Assembly (NCBI GenBank): GCA_937140905.1
Contig: CAKZQO010000083.1
Coordinates: 1 to 40,861 of the forward strand
Source of the DNA: an uncultured Spirochaeta sp.
GTDB lineage: Bacteria > Spirochaetota > Spirochaetia > DTKZ01
Direction: 5' to 3'
DNA length: 40,861 nt
Shown one piece after another: positions 24,062 through 32,438 of the stretch (within the stretch, counting starts at the first letter, position 1; every line of letters starts with the position of its first letter). The notes under the pieces were generated by a model, which was not told the origin of the DNA, did no database searches, and saw only the letters and a program-made list of their open reading frames with translations. A program made the translations under genes and the position numbers.

Positions 24062-25204
24062 ATGAACATCGTAAAAGTGGAAACCTTTCCCCTCTCCTTT
24101 CCCCTCGAAGTTGCCGCCCGGGATGCCACGGGAGTGTGGGATAGCTGGGACACGGTCATCGTACGGCTTACCGCCTCCGATGGAACCGTAGGGTACGGAG
24201 AGATCGGCCCGGTGCATGGGGGGGGTGTTTTGGCGTTCAAAGCCCTCGTGGACTACCGCATAGCCCCCCGGATCCTGGGGGAAGATCCTTTGGACCGGGA
24301 GAGATTGTTCCAAAAGATGCTGGGACAGGGCACATCGGCCTACGCGTTTGGGGAAAAAGGGGCCATCGTTTCCGCCATCGCGGGGATCGAGATGGCTCTA
24401 TGGGATCTAACAGGAAAAATCCTGAAGACCCCCGTGTATCAACTTTTGGGTGGTCGTGTCTTGAGTCGGATACCCGCCTACGCCTCCGGCTTTTTCGGCA
24501 AGGAAGGACGTCCTCTAACTCCAAAGGAGTGTGCCGAGGAAGCACGGCGATACGCGGATCAGGGGTTCAAGGGGATAAAGATGAAGATCGGTTATGGCCG
24601 GAAGCGGGACCTCGAGAACCTCGAAGCGGTACGGACTACCTTAGGACCGGATCTCGGAATCATGGTAGACGCAAACCAGGGTTTCACGGTGGCGCAGGTC
24701 CTGCAACTGTCCGATGAACTCGCAGCCTTCGACCTAACCTTTCTCGAAGAGCCCATTTCCATCCATGACGTTGCGGGGATGAGTCGTCTGTCTGCGACGG
24801 TTCCCATTCCGCTTGCGGCGGGAGAAAATTACTATACCCATAAGGAGTTCAGGGATTTAGTGACGCAGCGGGCGGTGAGCGTGGTGCAGCCCGATGTGAT
24901 CCACGTGGGAGGGATAGGGGAGGCGAAGAAGGTAGCGGTACTAGCGGAAGCGTTTGGTATGGCTCTTTCTCCCCACATCCATGCCACTGTCGGAGTCGCA
25001 GCCAGTATCCAGCTTTTGGCATCCTGTCCCCATACGCTGGCAGCGGAATATATCACTTCCGGCGGTTCCTATGACTTGCGTCGAGCCCTGTTGGGAGACG
25101 CGTATATGGTCGATCGGGAGGGGTATGTCCCTGTACCGGATGATCCCGGTTTGGGAATCCAAGTGAACACAGAAGCTCTTGAACGATACGGGATCAGAGG
25201 ATAA
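24062..25204 (+). CDS. Enolase-superfamily sugar-acid dehydratase/racemase, mandelate racemase subgroup
   Basis: The 380-residue protein has the capping domain followed by a TIM barrel. GIKMKIGYG holds the KxK base (Lys173/Lys175). The metal ligands are Asp203 in MVDANQG, the Glu pair in FLEEP near 229 and Glu255 in AAGEN. QPDVIHVGG (Asp278) and SPHIHA (His305 or His307) give the His-Asp dyad that defines the mandelate racemase subgroup. Most members dehydrate aldonic or uronic acids to 2-keto-3-deoxy acids. The substrate cannot be read from sequence. It faces the TRAP operon that may import its substrate. Confidence 0.85.
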   Translation: MNIVKVETFPLSFPLEVAARDATGVWDSWDTVIVRLTASDGTVGYGEIGPVHGGGVLAFKALVDYRIAPRILGEDPLDRERLFQKMLGQGTSAYAFGEKGAIVSAIAGIEMALWDLTGKILKTPVYQLLGGRVLSRIPAYASGFFGKEGRPLTPKECAEEARRYADQGFKGIKMKIGYGRKRDLENLEAVRTTLGPDLGIMVDANQGFTVAQVLQLSDELAAFDLTFLEEPISIHDVAGMSRLSATVPIPLAAGENYYTHKEFRDLVTQRAVSVVQPDVIHVGGIGEAKKVAVLAEAFGMALSPHIHATVGVAASIQLLASCPHTLAAEYITSGGSYDLRRALLGDAYMVDREGYVPVPDDPGLGIQVNTEALERYGIRG

Positions 25205-25232
25205 AAAACAGCGGCGGGGTAGGGCCCCGCCG
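25203..25232 (-). terminator. Terminator at the end of the TRAP operon
   Basis: CGGCGGGG (25212-25219), a five-base loop and CCCCGCCG (25225-25232) form a perfect eight-pair GC stem. The T-run is on the minus-strand side (CTGTTTTTT), so it terminates transcription coming from dctM. Confidence 0.8.
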
Positions 25233-25278
25233 ACTATATGAATAATAGCTTTTTACTTAGCCGAAAACTCTGCAAGTG

Positions 25279-26574
25279 CTATTTCAAGTAACCCGCCACC
25301 CTAGGTAGAAACAGGATCAATTCCGGCACATAGGTGATCAGGAGAACCGCTACCATTTCCGCGGCCACAAAGGGCATCACTTTGCTTACAATCTTTTCCA
25401 GCGGAACCTTCGCGATGGGCACGGCGGTAAAGAGGCAGACCCCTACCGGCGGCGTGGTAAGCCCTATGTTCAGGTTGACCAGCATCACTAAGGCGAAGTG
25501 CAGGGGGTGGATTCCATAGGAAATAGCTACCGGGAGGAGAATCGGAGTGAGCATGATGACCGTGGCGGAGATCTCCATGAACATCCCCATGATGAAGAAG
25601 AGCACGTTTGCGAACAACAGGAACAGGTACTTGTTGGAAATGAAACTGGTGAGGAGTTTAGCGATCTGCTCTGGGATCCGTTCCAGGGTCAATACCATGG
25701 AAAACACCTGGCTGGTGGATATGATGATGAGGATGGTAGCTGCCACCACGCCCGCGTTGATCAAGCTATCGATCAGGTCTTTCAGTTTGAGGCTACGATA
25801 GTAGAATACTCCCACTAAAAACGCATACAGACAGGCGATGGAGGCGGCTTCCGTAGGTGTAAACAGACCGCTCAGGATCCCTCCGATTATGATGAGGGGA
25901 ACGAGGAGGGCCACGATGGACCTTCGGATGATTCGAATCGCTTCCGCTCTCGGGATGGGTTCGGTGCGTCTGGGGTGGTTTTCTTTCACCGCGTAGTAGT
26001 AGGCCAGAACCATGAGGGAGAGAGCCACCAATAAGCCGGGAATGAATCCTCCCATGAAAAGAGCGCCCACGGACTCTCCCGTTACCGACGCGTAGATTAC
26101 CATGATGATGCTGGGAGGAATGATAGGGCCGATGATGGAGGAAGCGGTGGTTACCGCTGCCGAGTATTCAGGGGTATATCCTTCTTCGATCATGGCAGGG
26201 ATCAGGATGGAACCGATAGCAGCGGTATCGGCAACGGCTGCCCCTGTAAGACCGGCAAAGAAGATGCTCACCACGATATTCACCTGAGCTAGAGCGCCCC
26301 GAACGCGGCCCACGAGGAGCCGGGAAAAGTTTACCAGGTCCCGGGTAATTCCCGTATGGTTCATGATATTTCCCGCCAGGACAAAGAAAGGTAGAGCTAA
26401 AAGAACATAGTTATCGATACCCCCATACAGACGGGAGGCGATCGCCATGAGAGGCACGCCTTTGAAAAGAATCAGGTAGAGAAGGGGAACCAAACCCAAC
26501 ACGAAGGCGATGGGAATCCCAATGACCAACGTTACAGTAAAAATAAAGGCTATTACGAGTAATCCCAGATTCAT
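25279..26574 (-). CDS. dctM: TRAP transporter large permease subunit (DctM family)
   Basis: The 431-residue protein has 12 or so membrane helices. Family patterns are FFAGLTGAAVADTAAIGSILIPAMIEEGY, SSIIGPIIPPSIIMVIYA, LFTPTEAASIACLYAF and LNIGLTTPPVGVCLFTA. It is the channel-like subunit that uses the sodium gradient to take up a carboxylate delivered by DctP. Its ATG overlaps the dctQ stop codon (ATGA), so the two are translationally coupled. Confidence 0.95.
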   Translation of the reverse strand: MNLGLLVIAFIFTVTLVIGIPIAFVLGLVPLLYLILFKGVPLMAIASRLYGGIDNYVLLALPFFVLAGNIMNHTGITRDLVNFSRLLVGRVRGALAQVNIVVSIFFAGLTGAAVADTAAIGSILIPAMIEEGYTPEYSAAVTTASSIIGPIIPPSIIMVIYASVTGESVGALFMGGFIPGLLVALSLMVLAYYYAVKENHPRRTEPIPRAEAIRIIRRSIVALLVPLIIIGGILSGLFTPTEAASIACLYAFLVGVFYYRSLKLKDLIDSLINAGVVAATILIIISTSQVFSMVLTLERIPEQIAKLLTSFISNKYLFLLFANVLFFIMGMFMEISATVIMLTPILLPVAISYGIHPLHFALVMLVNLNIGLTTPPVGVCLFTAVPIAKVPLEKIVSKVMPFVAAEMVAVLLITYVPELILFLPRVAGYLK

Positions 26575-27116
26575 TCTGCACCTCCTTCAGATTGACCACC
26601 GCTGATCATGAACTCTCGGAGGTTTTCCTTTTCATCCCAAATCCCTACCAGAAAGTACGTCATGTGAACCAACATCAGGATACATCCCACGGGGATATTC
26701 ATCTTTACCCAAAACATGGGGATCCGGATGATGGCTCCCAATTGGTACCAGGCCATGAAGGAAGCCTTCCAGGTATACCAGAATATGATGACCAGGAAAA
26801 TGATGATGAAGATATATCCGAAAATAATTGCTACCTTTCTAACGGGAGTTTTCAACTTCAGGAGGAAAAACTCGATTCCAATATGGCTGCGGATCTTGAG
26901 GGCTACGGAAGCGCCGATATACCCTATTCCAATGAGAAGCCACCGCATGAGTTCTTCGTTCCAGGAAAGAGCCTTGCCTGCGGAACGGAAAAACACGCCT
27001 ATAATGGATAAAAGGGTAACTGCTGTTATATAGACAAGCACGATCCATTTGGCAATCAGGTAGGACACGTCGCTCGCGGTTTTTAAATATTGTTTAATAG
27101 TGGTTTTTACACTCAC
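26571..27116 (-). CDS. dctQ: TRAP transporter small permease subunit (DctQ family)
   Basis: The protein has four membrane helices. SWNEELMRWLLIGIGYIGASVALKIRSHIGIEFF is the conserved DctQ centre. The GTG at 27116 is taken as the start because GGGGG lies a few bases upstream; the ATG at 27134 has no ribosome binding site and adds six residues. The length is then 181 residues. It lies between dctP and dctM, separated from dctP by a terminator-like hairpin. Confidence 0.88.
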   Translation of the reverse strand: MSVKTTIKQYLKTASDVSYLIAKWIVLVYITAVTLLSIIGVFFRSAGKALSWNEELMRWLLIGIGYIGASVALKIRSHIGIEFFLLKLKTPVRKVAIIFGYIFIIIFLVIIFWYTWKASFMAWYQLGAIIRIPMFWVKMNIPVGCILMLVHMTYFLVGIWDEKENLREFMISGGQSEGGAE

Positions 27117-27142
27117 ACCATCCCCCTTATACATTAGAAACT

Positions 27143-27177
27143 TAAAAAAGAGCAGTCTGTTCGTTAGAACAGACTGC
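27143..27177 (-). terminator. Partial terminator/stabilising hairpin between dctP and dctQ
   Basis: GCAGTCTGTT and AACAGACTGC form a perfect ten-pair stem around a six-base loop. On the minus strand it is followed by TCTTTTTT. This would let most transcripts end after dctP, giving more binding protein than permease. Confidence 0.75.
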
Positions 27178-27214
27178 CTATCATTTTGATGCTACACCGA
27201 ATTGAGGGAGGATC

Positions 27215-28297
27215 CTACCGTCGCCATCCCGCTCGCATTTCCGCTAACTGGACTTCCGTCAGGAACCGATCCACCAGATCTTTTCCCAGTTGCCCCCTAA
27301 GGTATTCAACAATTGCGGGTTGAGAAAGCTTGCGGAACGCATCCTTTTCCTCTTGAGTGGGGAAGTATACCTGCATTCTTTTGGCTACGATTTCGAACTT
27401 CACGATATTGGAAACCATCCGTTCTGCCACATCGTTAGCCTGCGCGCCCAGTTTCGCACCTTGGAGAATGATCTGTTGAGCGGCAAGAGGCAAGCTTTTA
27501 AACTTGGCCAGGTTCATCACCATAATGTTCTCGCTCCAGATATGTTCGTCCATGGTGAGGTACTTCTGCACTTCGTAGATTTTCCCTAGATAGATGGGGG
27601 AGATGGGGTTTTCATGGCCATCCACTACACCGGTCTGTAAGGCTGTATAGGTTTCGTTCCACGCGATTGGCACCGCTCGGCTACCTAAGCTTTCGATGAA
27701 CTTGATGTACACGGGGCTTTCCATAACCCGGAACTTGAGTCCCTTGAGATCCTCGGGCTTGCGGATGACTCGAACGTTGTTGGTGAAGCTTCTCCACCCA
27801 TTCTGTCCAATGGCCAAATATTTAAAACCTACGTTTTCCATTTTTTGGGTGAGCTCCTTCCACAAGGCGCTCCCATTGAAGAACTCCTGTACCACATCGT
27901 CCGACATGAAAACGTAGGGGATGGCTAAAAGTTGGATTTCCTTGAAAAAGTTTGCCAAAGATCCTGTACCGATGTTGATGTCGATGGAGCCGTTCTGCAC
28001 CATTTCGCAGGTCTGTCGGTAGGATCCTAGAGCACCCGAACCAAAGAGTTCAACTTTTATCTTTCCCGCAGACATCCGTTCCACATAATCCTTGAACATA
28101 ACCGCGAAAGCATGCTCTGGGTCAGGAACGTTTTCCTTTGCGGGCCAAAGAGTCGGGTCATCGTAAGTGACTTTGAGGGTGATCTGGCGGGGGATGTTCA
28201 TATCGATCCGGTCGGGAATCCGTTGCTGACCGAATAGAACGATGGATCCCACCAGCAGTAAGACCGTCATACCAACGAGTCTCTTGGTATTGTTCAT
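27215..28297 (-). CDS. dctP: TRAP transporter substrate-binding protein (DctP family)
   Basis: The start is the ATG at 28297, with AGGAGG seven bases upstream; the longer frame has no support. The 360-residue product has a signal peptide (about residues 1-25). The mature domain carries GALGSYRQTCEMVQNGSIDIN, FRVMESPVYIKFIESLGSRAVPIAWNETYTALQTGVVDGHENP, with the Arg/Asn residues that bind the substrate carboxylate in DctP proteins. It delivers a carboxylate or sugar acid to DctQM. The adjacent mandelate-racemase-subgroup enzyme suggests an aldonate or uronate, which is inference. Confidence 0.93.
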   Translation of the reverse strand: MNNTKRLVGMTVLLLVGSIVLFGQQRIPDRIDMNIPRQITLKVTYDDPTLWPAKENVPDPEHAFAVMFKDYVERMSAGKIKVELFGSGALGSYRQTCEMVQNGSIDINIGTGSLANFFKEIQLLAIPYVFMSDDVVQEFFNGSALWKELTQKMENVGFKYLAIGQNGWRSFTNNVRVIRKPEDLKGLKFRVMESPVYIKFIESLGSRAVPIAWNETYTALQTGVVDGHENPISPIYLGKIYEVQKYLTMDEHIWSENIMVMNLAKFKSLPLAAQQIILQGAKLGAQANDVAERMVSNIVKFEIVAKRMQVYFPTQEEKDAFRKLSQPAIVEYLRGQLGKDLVDRFLTEVQLAEMRAGWRR

Positions 28298-28331
28298 ACA
28301 GTAACCTCCTGTCTGAATGTTTGATTGAATC

Positions 28332-28361
28332 ATTATACGATGGATAAAATATATCTGTCAA
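28332..28361 (-). promoter_or_regulatory. Near-consensus promoter of the dctPQM operon
   Basis: On the minus strand a perfect TTGACA (28361-28356), an 18-base spacer and a perfect TATAAT (28337-28332) lie about 35 bases upstream of dctP. It sits in the 150-base divergent region shared with the SDR gene. Confidence 0.75.
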
Positions 28362-28447
28362 ATATTTACATATCATAATACGTTTGAATTAGGATCCGGC
28401 CAACCTAGAACTTGCAGCAATCTAACTTTCCAGGTAAAGTAAGAACC

Positions 28448-29464
28448 ATGAAGATCTTGATCCTGGGTGGAACGGGCGTGATTAGCCGCGCCATTGTTGA
28501 ACAATTGTTGGAAAAGAACCACGAAGTAGTGCTGTTTAATCGAGGGAAGCGGAGTGTGCCATTCTCTCGAGATGTGCGGGTCATCGTAGGGGACAGATAC
28601 GCGGAAAAGGGGCTCGAACAGTCGATTGGGAAGGAAACCTTTGATGCGGTAATCGACATGATCTGTTTCAACCGCAAGGATGCAGAGGAGACTCTACGGG
28701 TCTTTCCAGAGCGGACTGGTCATATCATCATCACCTCCAGCATAGCAGCTTACAAACGGCCCTACCATACCCTACCCACGAAAGAAGATGCGGAAGAGTT
28801 GTTCGATAATCCCGTATTCCCCTACGCCTTCAACAAGGCGGAAATGGAACGGTACATCTGGGCAGAGGTGAAAAAGCGCCGTCTTCCCGTCACGGTGATT
28901 CGGCCTTCCCTCACTTATGGAATCGGTGCCGCCAATATCGGAGTTCTTCGACAGAATTATGGGATCCTCTATAGGATACGGAATGAGAAGCCCTTGGTGA
29001 TGTTCGGGGATGGTTCGACTCCTTGGCAATTCACCTTCGTGGAAGATCTGGCCAAGGCGTATGCGGGGGTGGTAGGGAATCCAAAAGCGTTTGGTCAAGC
29101 CTACCATGCCACTACCGACGAGATCCACCGATGGGAAGACCTGTACCTAGAGTTTGGTAGAATCGTGGGGAAGGAGCCTCGGATTATCCATGTGCCCAGC
29201 GAACTACTGATGCAAGCAGCCCCTTCCTTATGTAGTCACCTTTTCTTCGAAAAGACCTATCCCGGTGTGTTCGATAACGGTAAGATCCGGACAGTGATTC
29301 CAGATTTTAAAGCTGACGTGAGTTTCCAAGAGGGACTTGCGAAAATTGCCGAATGGTTCGACCGGGAAGCTTCCGAGGTAGATCCCGATAAGGACCGGTT
29401 GGAGGATCAGATCGTTGGCTACTACCAAGAGTTTGCCAGCAAAATGAAGGATCTCATGCCATGA
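28448..29464 (+). CDS. NAD-dependent epimerase/dehydratase (extended SDR family)
   Basis: The start is set at ATG 28448 because the Rossmann fold begins at once (MKILILGGTGVISRAIVEQLL); the ttg at 28412 adds an unlikely tail. The 338-residue protein has the GGTGxxS nucleotide loop, the catalytic YAFNK (Tyr-x3-Lys), and RPSLTYG. It resembles NAD-dependent epimerases acting on sugar nucleotides or sugar acids, but the substrate is unknown. Its end overlaps the next gene (ATGA). Divergent to dctP, it may act on the imported compound. Confidence 0.8.
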   Translation: MKILILGGTGVISRAIVEQLLEKNHEVVLFNRGKRSVPFSRDVRVIVGDRYAEKGLEQSIGKETFDAVIDMICFNRKDAEETLRVFPERTGHIIITSSIAAYKRPYHTLPTKEDAEELFDNPVFPYAFNKAEMERYIWAEVKKRRLPVTVIRPSLTYGIGAANIGVLRQNYGILYRIRNEKPLVMFGDGSTPWQFTFVEDLAKAYAGVVGNPKAFGQAYHATTDEIHRWEDLYLEFGRIVGKEPRIIHVPSELLMQAAPSLCSHLFFEKTYPGVFDNGKIRTVIPDFKADVSFQEGLAKIAEWFDREASEVDPDKDRLEDQIVGYYQEFASKMKDLMP

Positions 29465-30051
29465 GTACACTAGGGTATCGCGCCTTAGCGATCAACGGGA
29501 GTGCCCGCAAGGGGGGGAATACTGCCCGGTTGTTGGATCGGGTGCTAGAGGGTCTTCGAAAGGAAGGGTTTCACACAGAGCTGGTAGAGTTGGGGGGCAC
29601 CGTCTTACGGGGATGTACCGCCTGTAGATCTTGCTTCAAGAACAAGAACAGACGATGCGTGATTGAAACCGATAGTCTAAACGAGATCTTGGCAAAGATG
29701 ATTGCATCGGATGCCCTGATCATAGGTTCTCCTACTTACTTTGCCGATGTAACCTCTGAAACGAAGGCGCTGATAGATCGGGCAGGATACGTGGCTCGGG
29801 CAAACGACAACCTGTTCCATCGAAAAGTGGGAGCTGCAGTCGTGATGATGAGGCGAGCAGGGGCGATCCATGCCTTTGATACCATAAACCATTTCTTTCT
29901 GATCGAAGGAATGTATGTGGCGGGTTCTACCTACTGGAATCTAGGCATCGGACGCGAGATAGGCGAGGTAGAAAAGGATTCAGAAGCCCTTGCTACCATG
30001 GATGCCCTGAGTGCCAACATTGCACATTTGGTAAAGTGTTTAAAACGATAA
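29461..30051 (+). CDS. Iron-sulfur flavoprotein / NADPH-dependent FMN reductase family
   Basis: The 196-residue flavodoxin-fold protein has the FMN phosphate loop NGSARKGGNTARLLD and GSPTYFADVTSETKALIDR. Its insert GCTACRSCFKNKNRRC has the compact Cys-x2-Cys-x2-Cys-x7-Cys array that binds a 4Fe-4S cluster in iron-sulfur flavoproteins of anaerobes. It would shuttle electrons between ferredoxin or NAD(P)H and another acceptor. It overlaps the SDR gene by four bases and the methyltransferase gene by 16, so the three are one coupled unit. Confidence 0.85.
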   Translation: MSTLGYRALAINGSARKGGNTARLLDRVLEGLRKEGFHTELVELGGTVLRGCTACRSCFKNKNRRCVIETDSLNEILAKMIASDALIIGSPTYFADVTSETKALIDRAGYVARANDNLFHRKVGAAVVMMRRAGAIHAFDTINHFFLIEGMYVAGSTYWNLGIGREIGEVEKDSEALATMDALSANIAHLVKCLKR

Positions 30052-30698
30052 CATTCTATGATCTGTTCATGGCCCCCATGGAGGCCCGCTGGATCGCGTC
30101 CCTCCGGAAGTGGCTCATTCCAAAGGCCTGGGGGACGGTGCTCGAGATAGGGACGGGTACAGGAGCAAATCTTCCCTATTATCGAATGAACCAGCTCCAG
30201 CAGTTGGTCCTCACGGATCGAAAGGGGGGCGACCCTGAATTCTCTAGGATCATCCAAGCACGGATACGGGATTTGATCCAATCCAGAGATGGTGGTATTG
30301 TTTCTCACCCATCGATACCCCTCTTCTCATCCATCCAATACCAGGTAGCGGAAGCAGAAGACCTACCTTTTTCTAATGGTCAGTTTGATACGGTGGTCGC
30401 TAGCTTACTTCTCTGCTCCGTGGAGAGTCCTCGAAAGGCTATAGCGGAAATACGCAGGGTTTTACGAGAGGGTGGACAGTTCCTCTTCATCGAACACGTC
30501 CTGCCCTCGACCCCTGTCATGGCTTCCCTATTCCATCGAATTACCCCTGCGTGGCGGAGGATCGCCTCTGGGTGCCATTTGAATCGGGACACGGTGAAAA
30601 CGATCGAAGAGGGAGGCTTTTCCGTTTTAGAAATGAGACGTCCTGGCAATAGCGTGTTTGTGGGTGGTGTGGCTTTAAGATCTGGACTTTTCAGTTAA
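30036..30698 (+). CDS. Class I SAM-dependent methyltransferase
   Basis: The 220-residue protein has the SAM-binding motif I VLEIGTGTGANLPYY, motif II region LVLTDRKG, and the QVAEAEDLPFSNGQFDTVVASLLLCSVESPRKAIAEIRRVLREGGQFLFIEHV part typical of the Methyltransf_11 family. A UbiE/METTL7-like general role is possible; the substrate is unknown. The GTG start at 30036 lies within the end of the flavoprotein gene; the ATG at 30069 is an alternative. It lacks the conserved cysteines of ArsM, so it is not an arsenite methyltransferase. Confidence 0.85.
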   Translation: MFKTITFYDLFMAPMEARWIASLRKWLIPKAWGTVLEIGTGTGANLPYYRMNQLQQLVLTDRKGGDPEFSRIIQARIRDLIQSRDGGIVSHPSIPLFSSIQYQVAEAEDLPFSNGQFDTVVASLLLCSVESPRKAIAEIRRVLREGGQFLFIEHVLPSTPVMASLFHRITPAWRRIASGCHLNRDTVKTIEEGGFSVLEMRRPGNSVFVGGVALRSGLFS

Positions 30699-30710
30699 AA
30701 TATAGAATAA

Positions 30711-30725
30711 TAAATTTAAAATTTA
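30711..30725. promoter_or_regulatory. Perfect AT palindrome upstream of the GntR gene
   Basis: TAAATTT-A-AAATTTA is a perfect 15-base palindrome 20 bases before the GntR start codon. Its core AATTTAAAATT recurs at 32409-32419 right after the tctC promoter. It is a candidate operator for the GntR protein, with the caution that the region is AT-rich. Confidence 0.4.
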
Positions 30726-30744
30726 CTATAATTAGGAGTGTCCC

Positions 30745-31440
30745 TTGCAAGAACAAAATGCTCTTGATTTCGAGTTTCCCGCTGTTTTCATTACCAAAAA
30801 AAGCAGAGCAGAAGACATCGTAGGGATCATTAAAGAAGGAATCATACGCGGGTATTGGAAACCGAACGAAAAAATCGATGATAAAGAGTTAGCAAAAAGA
30901 TTGAATGTGAGCCGCATAACAGTCCGAGAAGCTCTCTCAAAGTTGGTAGAACGACGATTGATTGAAAAGAAGCATTGGAAAGGGTTTGCGGTGAGGTATT
31001 TGTCCTGGGAAGAGATAGAGAGTTTGATTGATGTCCGAATAGTGCTAGAAGAATTGGCTCTGAAGAAGATTGTCCAAATGATAACGCCCAATATTATTCA
31101 ATCTCTAGAACAATCTATTGACGAAGCAAAAGAAGCGGTAGAACGAAGAGATTTTCATGGTTTTTCCAGGTCGGATTATCGTTTCCACCAAATCATTCAG
31201 TCTGAATCTGGGAATCCTTGGATCAAGGACATTCTAGAAGACCTTCACGTGCTCATCAGTATCGTGCGATATATTTCTCAATGGAAACATCCTGAGGAAG
31301 TTGCCAAGAAAAGTATTAGTGAACATGAACGGATCGTGGAGTGTTTGAAGCAAGGCAATGGAGATGAAGCGATTCGACATCTCCACGAACATCTAAATAA
31401 CCATCGTGAGCGAGTTAGGATGGAATACCAGTCCGGCTAG
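30745..31440 (+). CDS. GntR-family transcriptional regulator, FCD (FadR-like) subfamily
   Basis: The 231-residue protein has a winged helix (about residues 15-80; LAKRLNVSRITVREALSKLVERRLIEKK) and an all-helical FCD domain (about 90-225). The FCD metal ligands are seen in SDYRFHQII, SEHERIVECL and HLHEHLNNH. FCD regulators usually sense small carboxylates or sugar acids and repress a nearby operon. The start is a TTG with AGGAG seven bases upstream. Its 3' end overlaps the convergent rarD gene by 26 bases. The likely target is the tctCBA operon beyond rarD. Confidence 0.9.
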   Translation: MQEQNALDFEFPAVFITKKSRAEDIVGIIKEGIIRGYWKPNEKIDDKELAKRLNVSRITVREALSKLVERRLIEKKHWKGFAVRYLSWEEIESLIDVRIVLEELALKKIVQMITPNIIQSLEQSIDEAKEAVERRDFHGFSRSDYRFHQIIQSESGNPWIKDILEDLHVLISIVRYISQWKHPEEVAKKSISEHERIVECLKQGNGDEAIRHLHEHLNNHRERVRMEYQSG

Positions 31441-32341
31441 ATCGAACAAGGCTAACCGTGTAGATAGCGAGAGCAGACCATATACACCCAAAGGTGATGA
31501 TATGAGCTCTGGTGAAGGGTTCACCATAAAACAAGACCCCTAATATCAGCATCATGGAGGGGGCAATGTACTGAAAGAATCCCACGGTTGAAAGGGGAAT
31601 TAAACGGGTACCTTTTCCAAACAGATAAAGGGGAAGACTTGTCACCAAGCCACCCAGCATAAGTAAAAAAGTAGTTTGAGATCCATGCAATCCTATAGCA
31701 CCGAGACCTCTCAATTCCATTGTAGCGACGTAAAAAAGCGCCCAGGGTAATAGAACAGCAGTTTCAAACAGAAGCCCAGAAAGTGAATCTAAAGGGGTAA
31801 GCTTTTTCAACAAGCCATAGAATCCGAAGGCCGTTGCAAGGGTAAGCGCAATCCAAGGGAAACGACCATAGTCCAAGGTAAAGTATAAAACTCCAAAAAT
31901 CGAAAGACAGAGGGCTATTCGTTGGATCGGTTTTAGTCGTTCATGTAGAAAGACTCTACCTAGGAGAATGTTCATCAAAGGATTGATGTAGTATCCTAAA
32001 CTAGCCTCAACAATATGTGCATTGAATACTGCAAAAATATATAAAAACCAGTTTACGGCAATCAGGAAGGCAGTGCCGATTAAAAGCATGAGGGTAGTTT
32101 TATTCGCAAACACATTCTTGATCGGATCAGGTCTTGTGATCAGGTAGAGAAGCCCTACGAGTAGAAAAGACCATAGGATCCGATGAGCCAATAATTCCAG
32201 AGGTGAAACATAGCTAAGTTGTTTCCAATATAGAGGTTGAAAGCCCCAAAGAAAAAATGCAGTTAGAGTATAGAAGTATCCTGAAGTATGCATCGAATTT
32301 TTTGTGTTTGATTTGATAGCAATTTGTACACTTTTCTTCAT
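31415..32341 (-). CDS. rarD: RarD-type EamA transporter
   Basis: The 308-residue protein has ten membrane helices and the RarD pattern: FFLWGFQPLYWKQL, HRILWSFLLVGLL, NWFLYIFAVFNAHIVEASLGYYINPLMNILLG, RLIPLSTVGFFQYIAPSMMLILGVLFYGEPF. RarD was named from chloramphenicol sensitivity in Pseudomonas, but its real substrate is not established. It has no clear ribosome binding site, and a TACTAT -10-like box lies ten bases before the ATG. It is divergent from tctC. It may be an exporter or importer linked to the same catabolic cluster, or a bystander. Confidence 0.9.
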   Translation of the reverse strand: MKKSVQIAIKSNTKNSMHTSGYFYTLTAFFLWGFQPLYWKQLSYVSPLELLAHRILWSFLLVGLLYLITRPDPIKNVFANKTTLMLLIGTAFLIAVNWFLYIFAVFNAHIVEASLGYYINPLMNILLGRVFLHERLKPIQRIALCLSIFGVLYFTLDYGRFPWIALTLATAFGFYGLLKKLTPLDSLSGLLFETAVLLPWALFYVATMELRGLGAIGLHGSQTTFLLMLGGLVTSLPLYLFGKGTRLIPLSTVGFFQYIAPSMMLILGVLFYGEPFTRAHIITFGCIWSALAIYTVSLVRSSRTGIPS

Positions 32342-32369
32342 AAACGCGTCAATAGTAAAGAAAATTTGC

Positions 32370-32419
32370 TTGACAAAATAAATTTTATGTTCTTAATATA
32401 AAAATCATAATTTAAAATT
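32370..32419 (+). promoter_or_regulatory. Promoter and candidate operator of the tctCBA catabolic operon
   Basis: A perfect TTGACA (32370-32375), an 18-base spacer and TAATAT (32394-32399) lie 40 bases before tctC. The palindrome AATTT-A-AAATT (32409-32419) covers the first transcribed bases and matches the core of the palindrome upstream of the GntR gene. Confidence 0.6.
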
Positions 32420-32438
32420 CTAAATATAGGAGGGCCTT

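Noticed and set aside
30036-30698. Arsenite methyltransferase ArsM
   Set aside because: The protein lacks the conserved Cys residues of ArsM and is far from the ars genes; it is a general Methyltransf_11-type protein.
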